DNA from: CAYYFX01 sp964571855
Lineage (GTDB): Bacteria > ARS69
DNA: 64,000 bases
Direction of reading: 5' to 3'
Assembly (NCBI GenBank): GCA_964571855.1
Contig: CAZNDO010000002.1
Span: 62,001-126,000, forward strand
A model generated the notes under the pieces. It saw only the letters and a program-made list of their open reading frames with translations, ran no database searches and was not told the DNA's origin. Both the position numbers and the translations under genes were made by a program. Shown piece after piece: positions 1-7,306 of this stretch (position 1 is the first letter of the stretch; each line of letters starts with the position of its first letter).

Positions 1-1
1 G

Positions 2-739
2 TCCGGGTTCCTGATCCTCTCCACCATGCTGCTCGTGGCCGGGGTCTGGACCGTGTTCCAGCTCCGCACGATGGGGCAGTCCGTCCAGGATCTCCTGGAT
101 GACAACTACCGCAGCGTGCAGGCGGGGAAGGCCATGCTCGAGGCGCTGGAGCGGGAGGACAGCGGCGTCCTCCTGCTGCTGCTCGGCGAGGAGGCGGAAG
201 GTCGCGCCATCCTCGCGGCCGCCGACGAGGTGTTCCTCGAGAACCTCGGCTTCGCCGAGGGCAACATCACGATCGACGGGGAGGCCGGCTGCCTCCAGGC
301 GCTCCGGGCGTCGTACGACGCCTACCGCGCGCTGTGGAGCGCTCCGCCGGCGGCCGCCGGGCGCGCGAGCGGACTGGAGTGGTACTCCGGCCCGGTGCAG
401 GCGGCGTTCCAGCGCACGAAGGGCGGCGTGTCCGAGCTGATGGCCATGAACGATCGCGGCATCTACGAGACGGCGTCCCGCATGCAGGCGCAGGCGCGCC
501 GCGCCGCGATGCCCGGGGTCGTGGCCATCCTCTCCGCCGTCGTGTTCAGCCTCCTGTTCAGCAGCTTCGTGCACGCCTACATGGTGCGGCCGCTCCTGCG
601 GATCGCGCGCGCGGCCGAGGAGTTCGCGGAGCGGGGGAAGGCGTTCGACGTCTCGCCCGGGACCGGCGACGAGATCGACCAATTGGCGACCACCGTGCGG
701 GAGCTGACGCTCAAGTCGCGGGCGGCGGCGTCCCGGTGA
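2..739 (+). CDS. HAMP-domain membrane sensor protein, 5'-truncated
   Basis: The frame is already open at base 2, so the true start lies left of the window. The visible 245 residues begin inside a first membrane segment, continue through a roughly 130-residue extracytoplasmic helical region, cross a second membrane segment (VVAILSAVVFSLLFSSF) and end in a HAMP-like linker (MVRPLLRIARAAEEFAERG, then GDEIDQL). The stop follows about 15 residues after HAMP, so there is no histidine kinase, cyclase or chemotaxis output domain. The TGA stop overlaps the GTG start of trkH, so the two are translationally coupled. I infer a membrane input or regulatory subunit, possibly for potassium uptake. It could instead be a degenerate receptor whose output domain was lost. 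Confidence 0.7.
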   Translation, partial: SGFLILSTMLLVAGVWTVFQLRTMGQSVQDLLDDNYRSVQAGKAMLEALEREDSGVLLLLLGEEAEGRAILAAADEVFLENLGFAEGNITIDGEAGCLQALRASYDAYRALWSAPPAAAGRASGLEWYSGPVQAAFQRTKGGVSELMAMNDRGIYETASRMQAQARRAAMPGVVAILSAVVFSLLFSSFVHAYMVRPLLRIARAAEEFAERGKAFDVSPGTGDEIDQLATTVRELTLKSRAAASR

Positions 740-2178
740 GGTGGCACGTCGTCTTCCGCTACTCGGGCGTGGCGCTCCTGTTCAGCGCCGCGCTCCTGTT
801 CGTCTCCGCGGGGATGGCGGTCGCGGGAGGGCGCGGGGACTTCTTCCCGCTGCTGTACAGCGGCGTGCTGGCGACCTTGTTCGGCGTCTTCCCCCTGGTC
901 TTCGTGCCGGCGCCGAAGGAGATCTCCAACGCCGAGGGCCTGGTCACGGTGTCGATGGCGTGGCTCCTCTCGTGCCTGGTGGGGGCGCTGCCGTTCGTGC
1001 TGTGGGGCGGGGAGTTCACGTTCGCGAACGCGTGGTTCGAGAGCGTGTCCGGGTACACCACCACCGGATCGTCCATCCTGACCGACGTGGAGGCGGTGCC
1101 GCAGGCGCTGCTGTTCTGGCGCGCGGCCACGCACTTCCTCGGCGGCGTGGGCATCATCGTGTTCGTGCTGGCCGTCCTGCCGGCGCAGGGGTTCTCGGGG
1201 TGGGTGCTGTACCGCACGTCCACGTCGGCGGAGGTGCGCGCCCGCATCCGGTACCGGACGCGCAAGGCCGTGCAGGTCATCCTGACGGTCTACGTGGGAC
1301 TCACCGTCCTCCAGACCGCGCTTCTCGTGCTGTTCGGGATGTCGTTCTTCGACGCCGTCACGCACGCCTTCGCCACGATCGCCACGGGCGGGTTCTCCAC
1401 GCGCAACCTCAGCGTGGCGGCGTGGGACAGCGTGGCCATCGAGGCCGTGTGCATCCTGTTCATGGTGGTTTCCGGCGTGCACTTCGGTCTGCTGTTCGGC
1501 GCGGCGCGGGGCCGCTGGCGCGACCTGTGGCGCTCCAGCGCCGTGCGGTTCTACCTGGGATCGCTCGCGGCCGGCGTGGTCGTCGCCACGATCGCCCTGT
1601 ACGGATCCGGCGCACTCGGATGGGCGGAGGCGCTGCGGCAGGCGGCGTTCCAGGTCTGCTCCGTCGGGACCTCCACGGGGTTCGCCACGGCGGACTCGAG
1701 CATCTGGCCGCCGCTCGCGCAGATGGGGCTCCTGTACCTCACCCTCCAGTGCGCCTGCATGGGCTCCACCAGCGGCGGCATCAAGGCCGAGCGCATGGTG
1801 GTGTTCGCGAAGGCGGTGGGGCGCACGCTCGTGCGCTTCCGCCACCCCGCCGCCGTGGTGCGCGTGCGCGTGGACGGGGCCGCCGTGGAGGAGGACGTGG
1901 TGGAGGCGGGTGTCCTGTTCGTGGCGCTGTACGTGGCGATCGTCTTCGCCGCGAGCCTCGTCCTCGTGGCCATGGACATGGATCCGCTCTCGGCGTTCTC
2001 CGCGACCGCCGCCGCCATGGGCAACGTGGGCCCCGGCCTGGGGACCGTGGGGTCGCTCGAGAACTTCGCGCACGTGCCCGAGGCGGGGAAGTGGCTGCTC
2101 TCGTTCGTGATGCTGCTCGGGCGGCTCGAGATCTACGGGCTGCTCGTGCTCGTGCTGCCGCGCACGTGGCAGGAGTAG
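736..2178 (+). CDS. trkH: TrkH-family potassium uptake channel subunit
   Basis: This is the membrane subunit of a Trk/Ktr-type K+ uptake system, 480 residues as is usual for TrkH. Four pore-loop motifs are visible in order: TTTGSSILTDVEAVP, TIATGGFSTRN, VGTSTGFATADSS and AAMGNVGPGLGTVG. Each carries a filter glycine between predicted membrane helices. GGIKAERM follows the third pore, as in the family. The GTG start at 736 overlaps the TGA of the HAMP gene (GTGA). An upstream extension of this frame to 334 only shadows the previous gene. The NAD-binding partner TrkA is not in the window. The gene ends in a perfect palindrome shared with the converging mop gene. Confidence 0.93.
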   Translation: MRWHVVFRYSGVALLFSAALLFVSAGMAVAGGRGDFFPLLYSGVLATLFGVFPLVFVPAPKEISNAEGLVTVSMAWLLSCLVGALPFVLWGGEFTFANAWFESVSGYTTTGSSILTDVEAVPQALLFWRAATHFLGGVGIIVFVLAVLPAQGFSGWVLYRTSTSAEVRARIRYRTRKAVQVILTVYVGLTVLQTALLVLFGMSFFDAVTHAFATIATGGFSTRNLSVAAWDSVAIEAVCILFMVVSGVHFGLLFGAARGRWRDLWRSSAVRFYLGSLAAGVVVATIALYGSGALGWAEALRQAAFQVCSVGTSTGFATADSSIWPPLAQMGLLYLTLQCACMGSTSGGIKAERMVVFAKAVGRTLVRFRHPAAVVRVRVDGAAVEEDVVEAGVLFVALYVAIVFAASLVLVAMDMDPLSAFSATAAAMGNVGPGLGTVGSLENFAHVPEAGKWLLSFVMLLGRLEIYGLLVLVLPRTWQE

Positions 2179-2195
2179 GGCGCGGCCCTACTCCT
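2171..2195. terminator. Bidirectional terminator-like palindrome spanning both stop codons
   Basis: Perfect 11-bp arms (2171-2181 and 2185-2195) are separated by GCG. The left arm holds the TAG of trkH and the right arm, on the other strand, the TAG of mop. The genes are only 9 nt apart and their ends form the hairpin. It could work in both directions, although there is no U-run. Confidence 0.6.
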
Positions 2196-2397
2196 TCACC
2201 GGCAGCACGTGGATCGCCTTGACCACGAGCGTCACGCGGTCGCCGGGCTTCAGCTTCAGCTCCTCCACGGACTCCGTGGTGAGCACCGACGCCATCGCGA
2301 CGGGCGCATCCACCTGGAACTTCACGAGCGACATCACGTCGCCCTGCTTCAACGCGGTGACGGTGGCGTGGATCTTGTTCCGGGCTCCGTACTGCAT
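2188..2397 (-). CDS. mop: Mop/TOBE-domain molybdopterin- or molybdate-binding protein
   Basis: This is a 69-residue single-domain protein, the typical size of molbindins. It starts MQYGARNKIHATVTALKQGD, has the MSLVKFQV strand and ends LKPGDRVTLVVKAIHVLPV, which is the TOBE/Mop signature. Molbindins store or buffer molybdate (or tungstate) in the cytoplasm. I chose the ATG at 2397 because GGAGG lies 7 nt upstream and the family starts with this M[QS]xxARN sequence; the longer open frame upstream has no similarity. The modABC transporter is 27 kb away in this window, and its ModC carries its own TOBE-like tail. Confidence 0.9.
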   Translation of the reverse strand: MQYGARNKIHATVTALKQGDVMSLVKFQVDAPVAMASVLTTESVEELKLKPGDRVTLVVKAIHVLPVKE

Positions 2398-2486
2398 GGC
2401 GAATCCTCCGGGAGTGGCGGGTCCGGACGGATTGGACCACGGACGGGCGAGGGGGGGAAGGTGGCGGGGGCGCACTGCCGCGTCGC

Positions 2487-2515
2487 GTGACACCCGCGAG
2501 GCGGATCCGTCGCAT
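2487..2515 (+). promoter_or_regulatory. 29-bp ECF-type promoter-like element, copy 1
   Basis: It reads GTG-A-C-A-C-CCG at the left end and T-CCG-T-CGCAT at the right end, 29 nt in all. It aligns without gaps to 6336-6364 and to the minus strand of 5683-5711, with 18 of 29 positions identical in all three. It lies 60 nt before the start of the first microprotein gene. The two conserved blocks are spaced like the -35 and -10 of an ECF sigma promoter. The obvious candidate factor is encoded at 5731-6306. Confidence 0.65.
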
Positions 2516-2574
2516 TCCCTCCCGGCGGTCCTCGACATCCGGGGGCGGCCTCCTGCCTGATGCGGAGGGTGATC

Positions 2575-2655
2575 ATGCTCATCGTCCAGATGCTGCTGGA
2601 GATCCTGGCCGGCCGGCTCGCCGGAAACCACAACGCCACGCGGCTGGGTCGCTGA
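2575..2655 (+). CDS. Microprotein A, 26 residues, new paralogous family
   Basis: The frame reads MLIVQMLLEILAGRLAGNHN followed by ATRLGR and a TGA stop. GGAGGG precedes the ATG by 5 nt. The 27-residue frame at 6425-6508 has the same plan: a hydrophobic N-terminal helix with L-E-I, then L-A-[GA]-N-H-N-x-T-x-L. Each copy has its own Shine-Dalgarno sequence, and an almost identical promoter-like element sits 60-61 nt before each start codon. A strong hairpin closes the unit at 2662-2692, so the transcript would be about 170 nt and carry only this gene. I do not recognise the family. The helix could insert in or lie on a membrane. Two copies sharing promoter and protein sequence argue against chance. 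Confidence 0.65.
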   Translation: MLIVQMLLEILAGRLAGNHNATRLGR

Positions 2656-2661
2656 CGGTGC

Positions 2662-2692
2662 CTCCGGGGCCCCGCTCGCGGGCGCCCCGGAG
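2662..2692. terminator. GC-rich hairpin after microprotein A
   Basis: Arms CTCCGGGG (2662-2669) and CCCCGGAG (2685-2692) pair perfectly. The stem continues inward through C-CCCG/CGGG-G with one bulge to a CTCG loop. It lies 7 nt after the microgene stop and between the ends of two converging units. No U-run follows. Confidence 0.55.
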
Positions 2693-2733
2693 TGCGGTCT
2701 CCCGGCGCGATGGAGGACGATCCGTCGATCCGG

Positions 2734-5598
2734 CTAGCGCGCGGCGGTCGCCGGATACTCCGGGCGGGCACGAAGCGCGGCCAGCTCCTCGTAGGCGCCC
2801 GCCTGCTCCGCGGTCACGCCGCACCGCACCGCGCGCGCCAGGCGGTCCGCGGCGCCCTCGGGATCGCCGGCGCGGACCCGCGCTGCCGCCCACAAGAGGT
2901 GCGCCTCCCCCAGGCCGCGGTCGTCCTCCGCCAGCTCGCCGCGCCACATCGGGAACCCGGACGAGAGCATCGCCTCCGCCTCGTCGTGCCGGCCCTGCCG
3001 CGCGCGGAGGAGGCCGTGCTGCATCCGGCACATGCCGAGGTAGGGGCGCGTGCCGGCGTTGGTGGAGTCGAGCGCGGCCTCCGCGAGGACGAAGAGGCTC
3101 TCCGCGCGCTCCGTGCGGCCGAGGTCGCGGCACAGTGCCGCGTAGTCCATGCGGGCCGCGGTCGTGTACATGCCGCCCTCGCCGAGGGCCTCGAGGATGT
3201 CCAGCGCTTCCCGGAACGTCCGATCGGCCTCGGTCGTCCGCATCGCCGCGGCGTACGACCGCGCGAGGTCCGCCGTCGCCGCGGCGGTGCGCTCGTGCTG
3301 CAGGCCCAGCGCCGTGCGCGCGGTCGCGCAGGCCTCCTCGCCGCGCGCGATGGCCAGATCCGTCCTGCCGGCGGCGAGGTACAGGGTCCCCAGCGACTGC
3401 AGCTCGTACGTGATGCCGTACGGGTCCCCGCTGCCGCGCAGGATGCGCAGCGCCTCCTCGCGCACCGCGGCCGCCTCGTCGTACCGGTCCTGCAGGACCA
3501 GCGCGTCGGCCTGCCCGCCGAGTGCGTCGGCGAGCTGCGGATGGTCCGCGGCGTAGATGGTCCGCGCCAAGCGCACGCCCTCGTCGGCGTGCCGGGACGC
3601 CTGCTCAGGGTCGTCAAGGGCCTTGTACACGTTGGCAAGCCGGCGGTGCACGAACACGGACCAGCTCGGCTGCCCTGACGCGTCCGCGAGCTCCAGCGTC
3701 CGCAGGTAGAGCCGCTCGACCTCGCGCAGGTCGTATCGGCGATGGGCGATGCTGGCCTGCGTCGAGTGGATCCGCAGCAGGTCGGTCGTGTCCGGCGCGG
3801 TCCCGGTCTCGCTGAGCGCGAGCGCCCGGTCCAGCAGCGAGTCCGCGAGCGCGCCCTCGCCGCGGTCGTTGCACCAGGCGCCCTTGCGGTACAGGCACCG
3901 GACCAGCAGCTGCGCGTCGGGCTCCTTCATGCCCTCCAGGATGACGATGGCGCGGTCCAGCAGCACGCCCACGCTGTCGCTCGCCTCCTGCGTGTCCAGC
4001 GCCTGCGCGAGGCCGTCGAGCCGGAGCGCCACCTCCCGCCCCGGTGGCCGCTCCGCGACCTCCGCGGCGGAGAGCGCCTCCCGGGCGAGGCGGATCGCCT
4101 CGTCGAACTCGCCGAGGTTCTGGTACGAGGCGCTCATGGCTTGCAGGATCCGGGCGCGCACCAGCGGATCCTCCTGCAGCGCGTCCTCGATCCGCCGCGT
4201 GCCCTCGTCCAGCAAGGTGCGAGCGGTGACGACCTCGCCGCGCGTCCGGTCCGGCGCGGAGGCGTCGAACAGGTCCACCAGGAAGTCCGAGACCTGCCGG
4301 GACACCGACGCTTCGCGCCGCGCGACGCGTTCCGCCCGGACCGCGCGATCCAGTCCCACCGCCGCGGTGATCCCGCCGGCCACGATCGCCGCCAGCGCCA
4401 GGGCGGCCGCCGCCACGCCCGCGCGATGCCGCCGCGCGAGCTTGCGCAGCCGGTACATGGTGGTGGGCGCCGCCGCGAGCACCGGCTCGTCCGCCAGGTG
4501 CCGCCGCACGTCCGCGGCGAGCTCGGCCGCGGAGGGGTAGCGGCGGTCCGGCTCCTTCTCCAGCGCGCGCATCGTGATCCACTGCAACTCGCCTTCGAGG
4601 TCGCGGAGCAGCCGGCGCGTGTCCGTGGACCGGTGCGCGGCGGCGTCGGCCAGGATCTCCAGGCTGCGTCCGGCGCGCGCCCGCAGGGCGGGCGGCTCCT
4701 CCTCGCGCACGATGCGCAGCGCCTCCGACAGCGGGCTCCCGCTCAGCGCGTCCGGATCGAAGGGAGGGGCTCCGGCGAGCAGCTCGTACAGGAGCACGCC
4801 GAGCGAGTAGATGTCCGAGCGCGTGTCCACCGCGGCGGCCGTCGCGCCGGCCTGCTCCGGGCTCATGTACCCGAGTGTCCCCACGATCAGGCCCTCGCGC
4901 GTGAGGAGCTGCTCGTCGGGCGACGGCTCGGTCGCCTTCACCACGCCGAAGTCGATCACCTTCGGCGCCGGGACGCCGTCGCGGCGACCCACGATCACGT
5001 TCGAGGGCTTCAGGTCGCGGTGGATCACGCCCTTCTGGTGCGCGTGCTGCACGGCGTCGCACACCGAGGCGAAGAGCACCAGGCGCTCACGGAGCGGCAG
5101 GCGTTCCTCGTCGCAGAACGCGGTGATGGGCCGTCCCGGCACGTGCTCCATCACGAAGTACGGGCGCCCGGTCTCCGTCTCGCCCGCCTCGAACACCTGC
5201 GCGATGCCCGGGTGGTCCATGCGGGCGAGCGCCTGGCGCTCCGCCTGGAAGCGCGCCACGACCTGCTGCGAGTCCATGCCCGGCTTGATCAGCTTGAGCG
5301 CGACGCGCCGGCGCAGCGGAGCGCGCTGCTCGGCCAGCCACACGACGCCGAAGCCGCCCTCGCCGAGGATCTCGAGCAGGTGGTACGGGCCGATTGCGCC
5401 GAGCGCGGCGTCGGGCCGGTCGCGCGGCGCGAGGAAGCGGTCGGCCGCGGCGTCGGCGGCCAGCATCCGGACGACCTCGGCGCGCAGCGCCGCGTCGTCC
5501 CGCGTCTCGCGGTCCAGCAGCGCCGGCCGCTCCGCGTCGGGCAGCGAGCGGACCTGGTCGAATAGCTCGCGAAGTCGAAGCCAGCGGTCGTCGGTCAA
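2734..5598 (-). CDS. PknB-type serine/threonine protein kinase with C-terminal TPR repeats
   Basis: It has 954 residues. An N-terminal helical segment of about 65 residues (WLRLRELFDQVRSLPDAER) is typical of sigma-associated kinases. The kinase domain runs from about 72 to 370 with G-loop GEGGFGVV (79-86), lysine in VALKLIK (102), catalytic HRDLKPSN (193-200), DFG (216-218) and LGYMSPEQ in the activation segment. A single membrane helix (AAAALALAAIVAGGITAAVGL) is followed by about 500 residues of TPR-like helical pairs. The kinase should therefore be cytoplasmic and the TPRs extracytoplasmic. TTG is taken as the start, with GGGAGA upstream; in-frame ATG is absent nearby. Copy 2 of the 29-bp element lies 85 nt upstream. 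The ECF sigma gene behind it and the TPR protein at 6511 suggest one signalling module. Confidence 0.93.
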   Translation of the reverse strand: MTDDRWLRLRELFDQVRSLPDAERPALLDRETRDDAALRAEVVRMLAADAAADRFLAPRDRPDAALGAIGPYHLLEILGEGGFGVVWLAEQRAPLRRRVALKLIKPGMDSQQVVARFQAERQALARMDHPGIAQVFEAGETETGRPYFVMEHVPGRPITAFCDEERLPLRERLVLFASVCDAVQHAHQKGVIHRDLKPSNVIVGRRDGVPAPKVIDFGVVKATEPSPDEQLLTREGLIVGTLGYMSPEQAGATAAAVDTRSDIYSLGVLLYELLAGAPPFDPDALSGSPLSEALRIVREEEPPALRARAGRSLEILADAAAHRSTDTRRLLRDLEGELQWITMRALEKEPDRRYPSAAELAADVRRHLADEPVLAAAPTTMYRLRKLARRHRAGVAAAALALAAIVAGGITAAVGLDRAVRAERVARREASVSRQVSDFLVDLFDASAPDRTRGEVVTARTLLDEGTRRIEDALQEDPLVRARILQAMSASYQNLGEFDEAIRLAREALSAAEVAERPPGREVALRLDGLAQALDTQEASDSVGVLLDRAIVILEGMKEPDAQLLVRCLYRKGAWCNDRGEGALADSLLDRALALSETGTAPDTTDLLRIHSTQASIAHRRYDLREVERLYLRTLELADASGQPSWSVFVHRRLANVYKALDDPEQASRHADEGVRLARTIYAADHPQLADALGGQADALVLQDRYDEAAAVREEALRILRGSGDPYGITYELQSLGTLYLAAGRTDLAIARGEEACATARTALGLQHERTAAATADLARSYAAAMRTTEADRTFREALDILEALGEGGMYTTAARMDYAALCRDLGRTERAESLFVLAEAALDSTNAGTRPYLGMCRMQHGLLRARQGRHDEAEAMLSSGFPMWRGELAEDDRGLGEAHLLWAAARVRAGDPEGAADRLARAVRCGVTAEQAGAYEELAALRARPEYPATAAR

Positions 5599-5682
5599 CG
5601 CCGTCTCCCGGAGAGGCGCGGCATGCTACACCGCGGCGTCCGGGGGAACCAGGAGCTCCCGCCGGGCTGCCGCCCTCCGTAC

Positions 5683-5711
5683 ATGCGACGGAACCCGCAG
5701 CCGGGCGACAC
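5683..5711 (-). promoter_or_regulatory. 29-bp ECF-type promoter-like element, copy 2
   Basis: Read on the minus strand it gives GTG-T-C-G-C-CCG, ten variable bases, then T-CCG-T-CGCAT, with the same length and blocks as the copies at 2487 and 6336. It faces the kinase gene, whose TTG start is 85 nt downstream. It therefore probably gives the kinase a promoter of its own, separate from the sigma gene behind it. Confidence 0.65.
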
Positions 5712-5730
5712 CGCCGGGCGGTCCGCACCC

Positions 5731-6306
5731 CTAGCCGGCGGACAGCTCGCCGTACAGCCACGCCCGCGCGAACGCCCAGTCGCGCAGCACGGTCCGGGTG
5801 GACGCGCCGAGCGCCTCCGCGGTCTCCTCCACGTCGAGCCCGCCGTAGAAGCGCAGCCGCACGACCTGCGCCGCGCGCGGGTCGCGCGCCTCGAGCCGGT
5901 CGATCGCCCGGTCCAGCGCGAGGATGGCGCCCGGATCCCGGTCGTCGGCGAGCGCGGCCACTTCCTCCAGGTCGAGCGCCACGCGGGCGGCGGCGCGCCC
6001 GTCCGCGTCGCCGCCGCGCTTCACGCGGCCCTTCGCCCGCGCCCGCTCGATCAGGATGCGACGCATCGCCACCGCGGCCGCCGCGAAGAACTCCGGGCGC
6101 CCCGGCCACGCGGCGCCGTCGCCCTTGCGGATGCGCAGGTAGGCCTCGTGCACGAGCTCGGTGGACTGCAAGGACTGCCCGCGCTGCTCGCCGCGCATGC
6201 GGGCGTGCGCGAGCGCGCGGAGCTCATCGTAGACCTGGGCGAAGAAGGCGTCCGAGCTCCCCGAGCCGGGGGAGGGCGGGGCGGGTCCGGCGGGTTCCTC
6301 GACCAT
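5731..6306 (-). CDS. ECF-type RNA polymerase sigma factor (X6-like subfamily)
   Basis: It has 191 residues. Region 2 is seen as ELRALAHARMRGEQRGQSLQ followed by STELVHEAYLRI. The PEFFAAAAVAMRRILIERAR segment is characteristic of the TIGR02999/X6 group. Region 4 is AAQVVRLRFYGGLDVEETAE with a helix-turn-helix ending STRTVLRDWAFARAWL. These factors usually sit beside PknB-type kinases, as here, and are thought to be controlled by phosphorylation rather than by a classical anti-sigma; no anti-sigma gene is visible. I infer that it recognises the 29-bp element found three times within 4 kb. No copy was seen in front of its own start. Confidence 0.9.
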   Translation of the reverse strand: MVEEPAGPAPPSPGSGSSDAFFAQVYDELRALAHARMRGEQRGQSLQSTELVHEAYLRIRKGDGAAWPGRPEFFAAAAVAMRRILIERARAKGRVKRGGDADGRAAARVALDLEEVAALADDRDPGAILALDRAIDRLEARDPRAAQVVRLRFYGGLDVEETAEALGASTRTVLRDWAFARAWLYGELSAG

Positions 6307-6335
6307 GGGTCGAGGCTACCGGATCCGGCCGCGGC

Positions 6336-6364
6336 GTGTCATCCGCCGGCCCGTTCCGGCGCAT
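6336..6364 (+). promoter_or_regulatory. 29-bp ECF-type promoter-like element, copy 3
   Basis: It reads GTG-T-C-A-T-CCG, then ten variable bases, then T-CCG-G-CGCAT. It is the same length as the copies at 2487 and 5683. It stands 61 nt before microprotein B, which matches the 60 nt before microprotein A. It is divergent from the sigma gene. Confidence 0.65.
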
Positions 6365-6424
6365 GAGGGGGTGCGGCACCGGCCGGGCAGCCCGGCGGGA
6401 GTCCGCCCACGCGAGGAGACCCTG

Positions 6425-6508
6425 ATGATCGCGCTGCTCGCCCTGTTCCTGGAGATCGGCCTGTCGAAGCTCGCGGCGAACCACAACCGGACGCCCCTGG
6501 ACGGCTGA
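6425..6508 (+). CDS. Microprotein B, 27 residues, paralogue of microprotein A
   Basis: It reads MIALLALFLEIGLSKLAANHN and then RTPLDG. GAGGAG lies 6 nt before the ATG. Compared with the copy at 2575-2655 it keeps L-E-I, a basic residue, L-A-x-N-H-N-x-T-x-L and the exact nucleotides CTGGAGATC and AACCACAAC. It is followed after 2 nt by the GTG of a TPR protein, so the two should be co-translated. The function is unknown. A short amphipathic or membrane helix with a polar Asn-His-Asn tail is all that can be said. Candidate roles are a modulator of the neighbouring kinase or TPR proteins, or a toxin-like peptide. Confidence 0.65.
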   Translation: MIALLALFLEIGLSKLAANHNRTPLDG

Positions 6509-6510
6509 CC

Positions 6511-7224
6511 GTGGCCCTGCGTCCGTTCCCGGCCCTCCGTGCGGCATGGCTCGGCCTCCTGGCCGAGCGGCACCGGCGGGCGGGCCGGTACGGGCGCGCC
6601 GCGGCGGGCGCCCGCCTGGCGCTTCGCCTCGCGGACCGGGCCGGCGGTCCGCCCGGCCTGCTGCACGTCCGCCTGCTGAACACGCAGGGCATCGCAGGGA
6701 AGTACCGCGCGCGCTTCCGGGACGCGGCGCGCGCCTACTTGCGCGCGCTGCGGATCGCGCGGCGCCGCGTGGGGCCGGAGCATCCCGTCGTGGCCACGCT
6801 GTACCACAACCTGGGCGGACTGGAGCACGCGCGCGGGCGATACCGGCGCGCGGAGCCCCTGGCGCGGCGCGCCGTGCAGCTTCGGGAGCGTCGCCTCGGC
6901 CCCGATCACCCGGACGTGGCGCGCGATGTGGCGGCGCTGGCCGGCGTGCTGGACGGTCTGGGACGGCACGACGATGCCGAAGCCCTGCACCGCCGCGCGC
7001 TGGACGTGTTCCGGCGCCGCCTCGGCGAGGACCACGTGGAGGTCGCGTACGCGCTGGCGAACCTGGCCGCGTGCCTGCACCTTCGCGGGCGCACGGCGGA
7101 GGCGCATGGCCTGGCCGAGGACGCGCTGCGGCGCCACGAGCGCCGGCTCGGCGGAGTGCATCCCGAGGTGGCGGTCACGCGGGCGAACCTGCTCCGGATA
7201 CGGGCCGCGCTTCCGGTCCCGTAG
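6511..7224 (+). CDS. TPR protein of kinesin-light-chain type
   Basis: It has 237 residues from a GTG that sits 2 nt after the microprotein B stop. At least four 42-residue TPR units of the KLC (TPR_10/TPR_12) type are visible, each with the RRxGxxHPxVAxxxxNLAxL pattern, for example RRRVGPEHPVVATLYHNLGG and RRLGPDHPDVARDVAALAG. The sequence is strongly basic, with no signal peptide or membrane segment, so it is probably a cytoplasmic protein-protein adaptor. Its position behind copy 3 of the promoter-like element places it in the same regulon as the Ser/Thr kinase. I infer an adaptor or substrate-binding role for that pathway. Confidence 0.8.
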   Translation: MALRPFPALRAAWLGLLAERHRRAGRYGRAAAGARLALRLADRAGGPPGLLHVRLLNTQGIAGKYRARFRDAARAYLRALRIARRRVGPEHPVVATLYHNLGGLEHARGRYRRAEPLARRAVQLRERRLGPDHPDVARDVAALAGVLDGLGRHDDAEALHRRALDVFRRRLGEDHVEVAYALANLAACLHLRGRTAEAHGLAEDALRRHERRLGGVHPEVAVTRANLLRIRAALPVP

Positions 7225-7306
7225 CCGTTGTGGTGGCGCCGCGTTGCGCCTAACCTCCCGCGCGAGCGGTCCCGCCCCGGGGCCGCACCCGTCCGCGAGG
7301 AGCCGC

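Noticed and set aside
334..735. Upstream extension of the trkH frame
   Set aside because: It overlaps the HAMP gene in another frame and is Arg/Ala-rich; the GTG at 736 gives the normal TrkH N-terminus.
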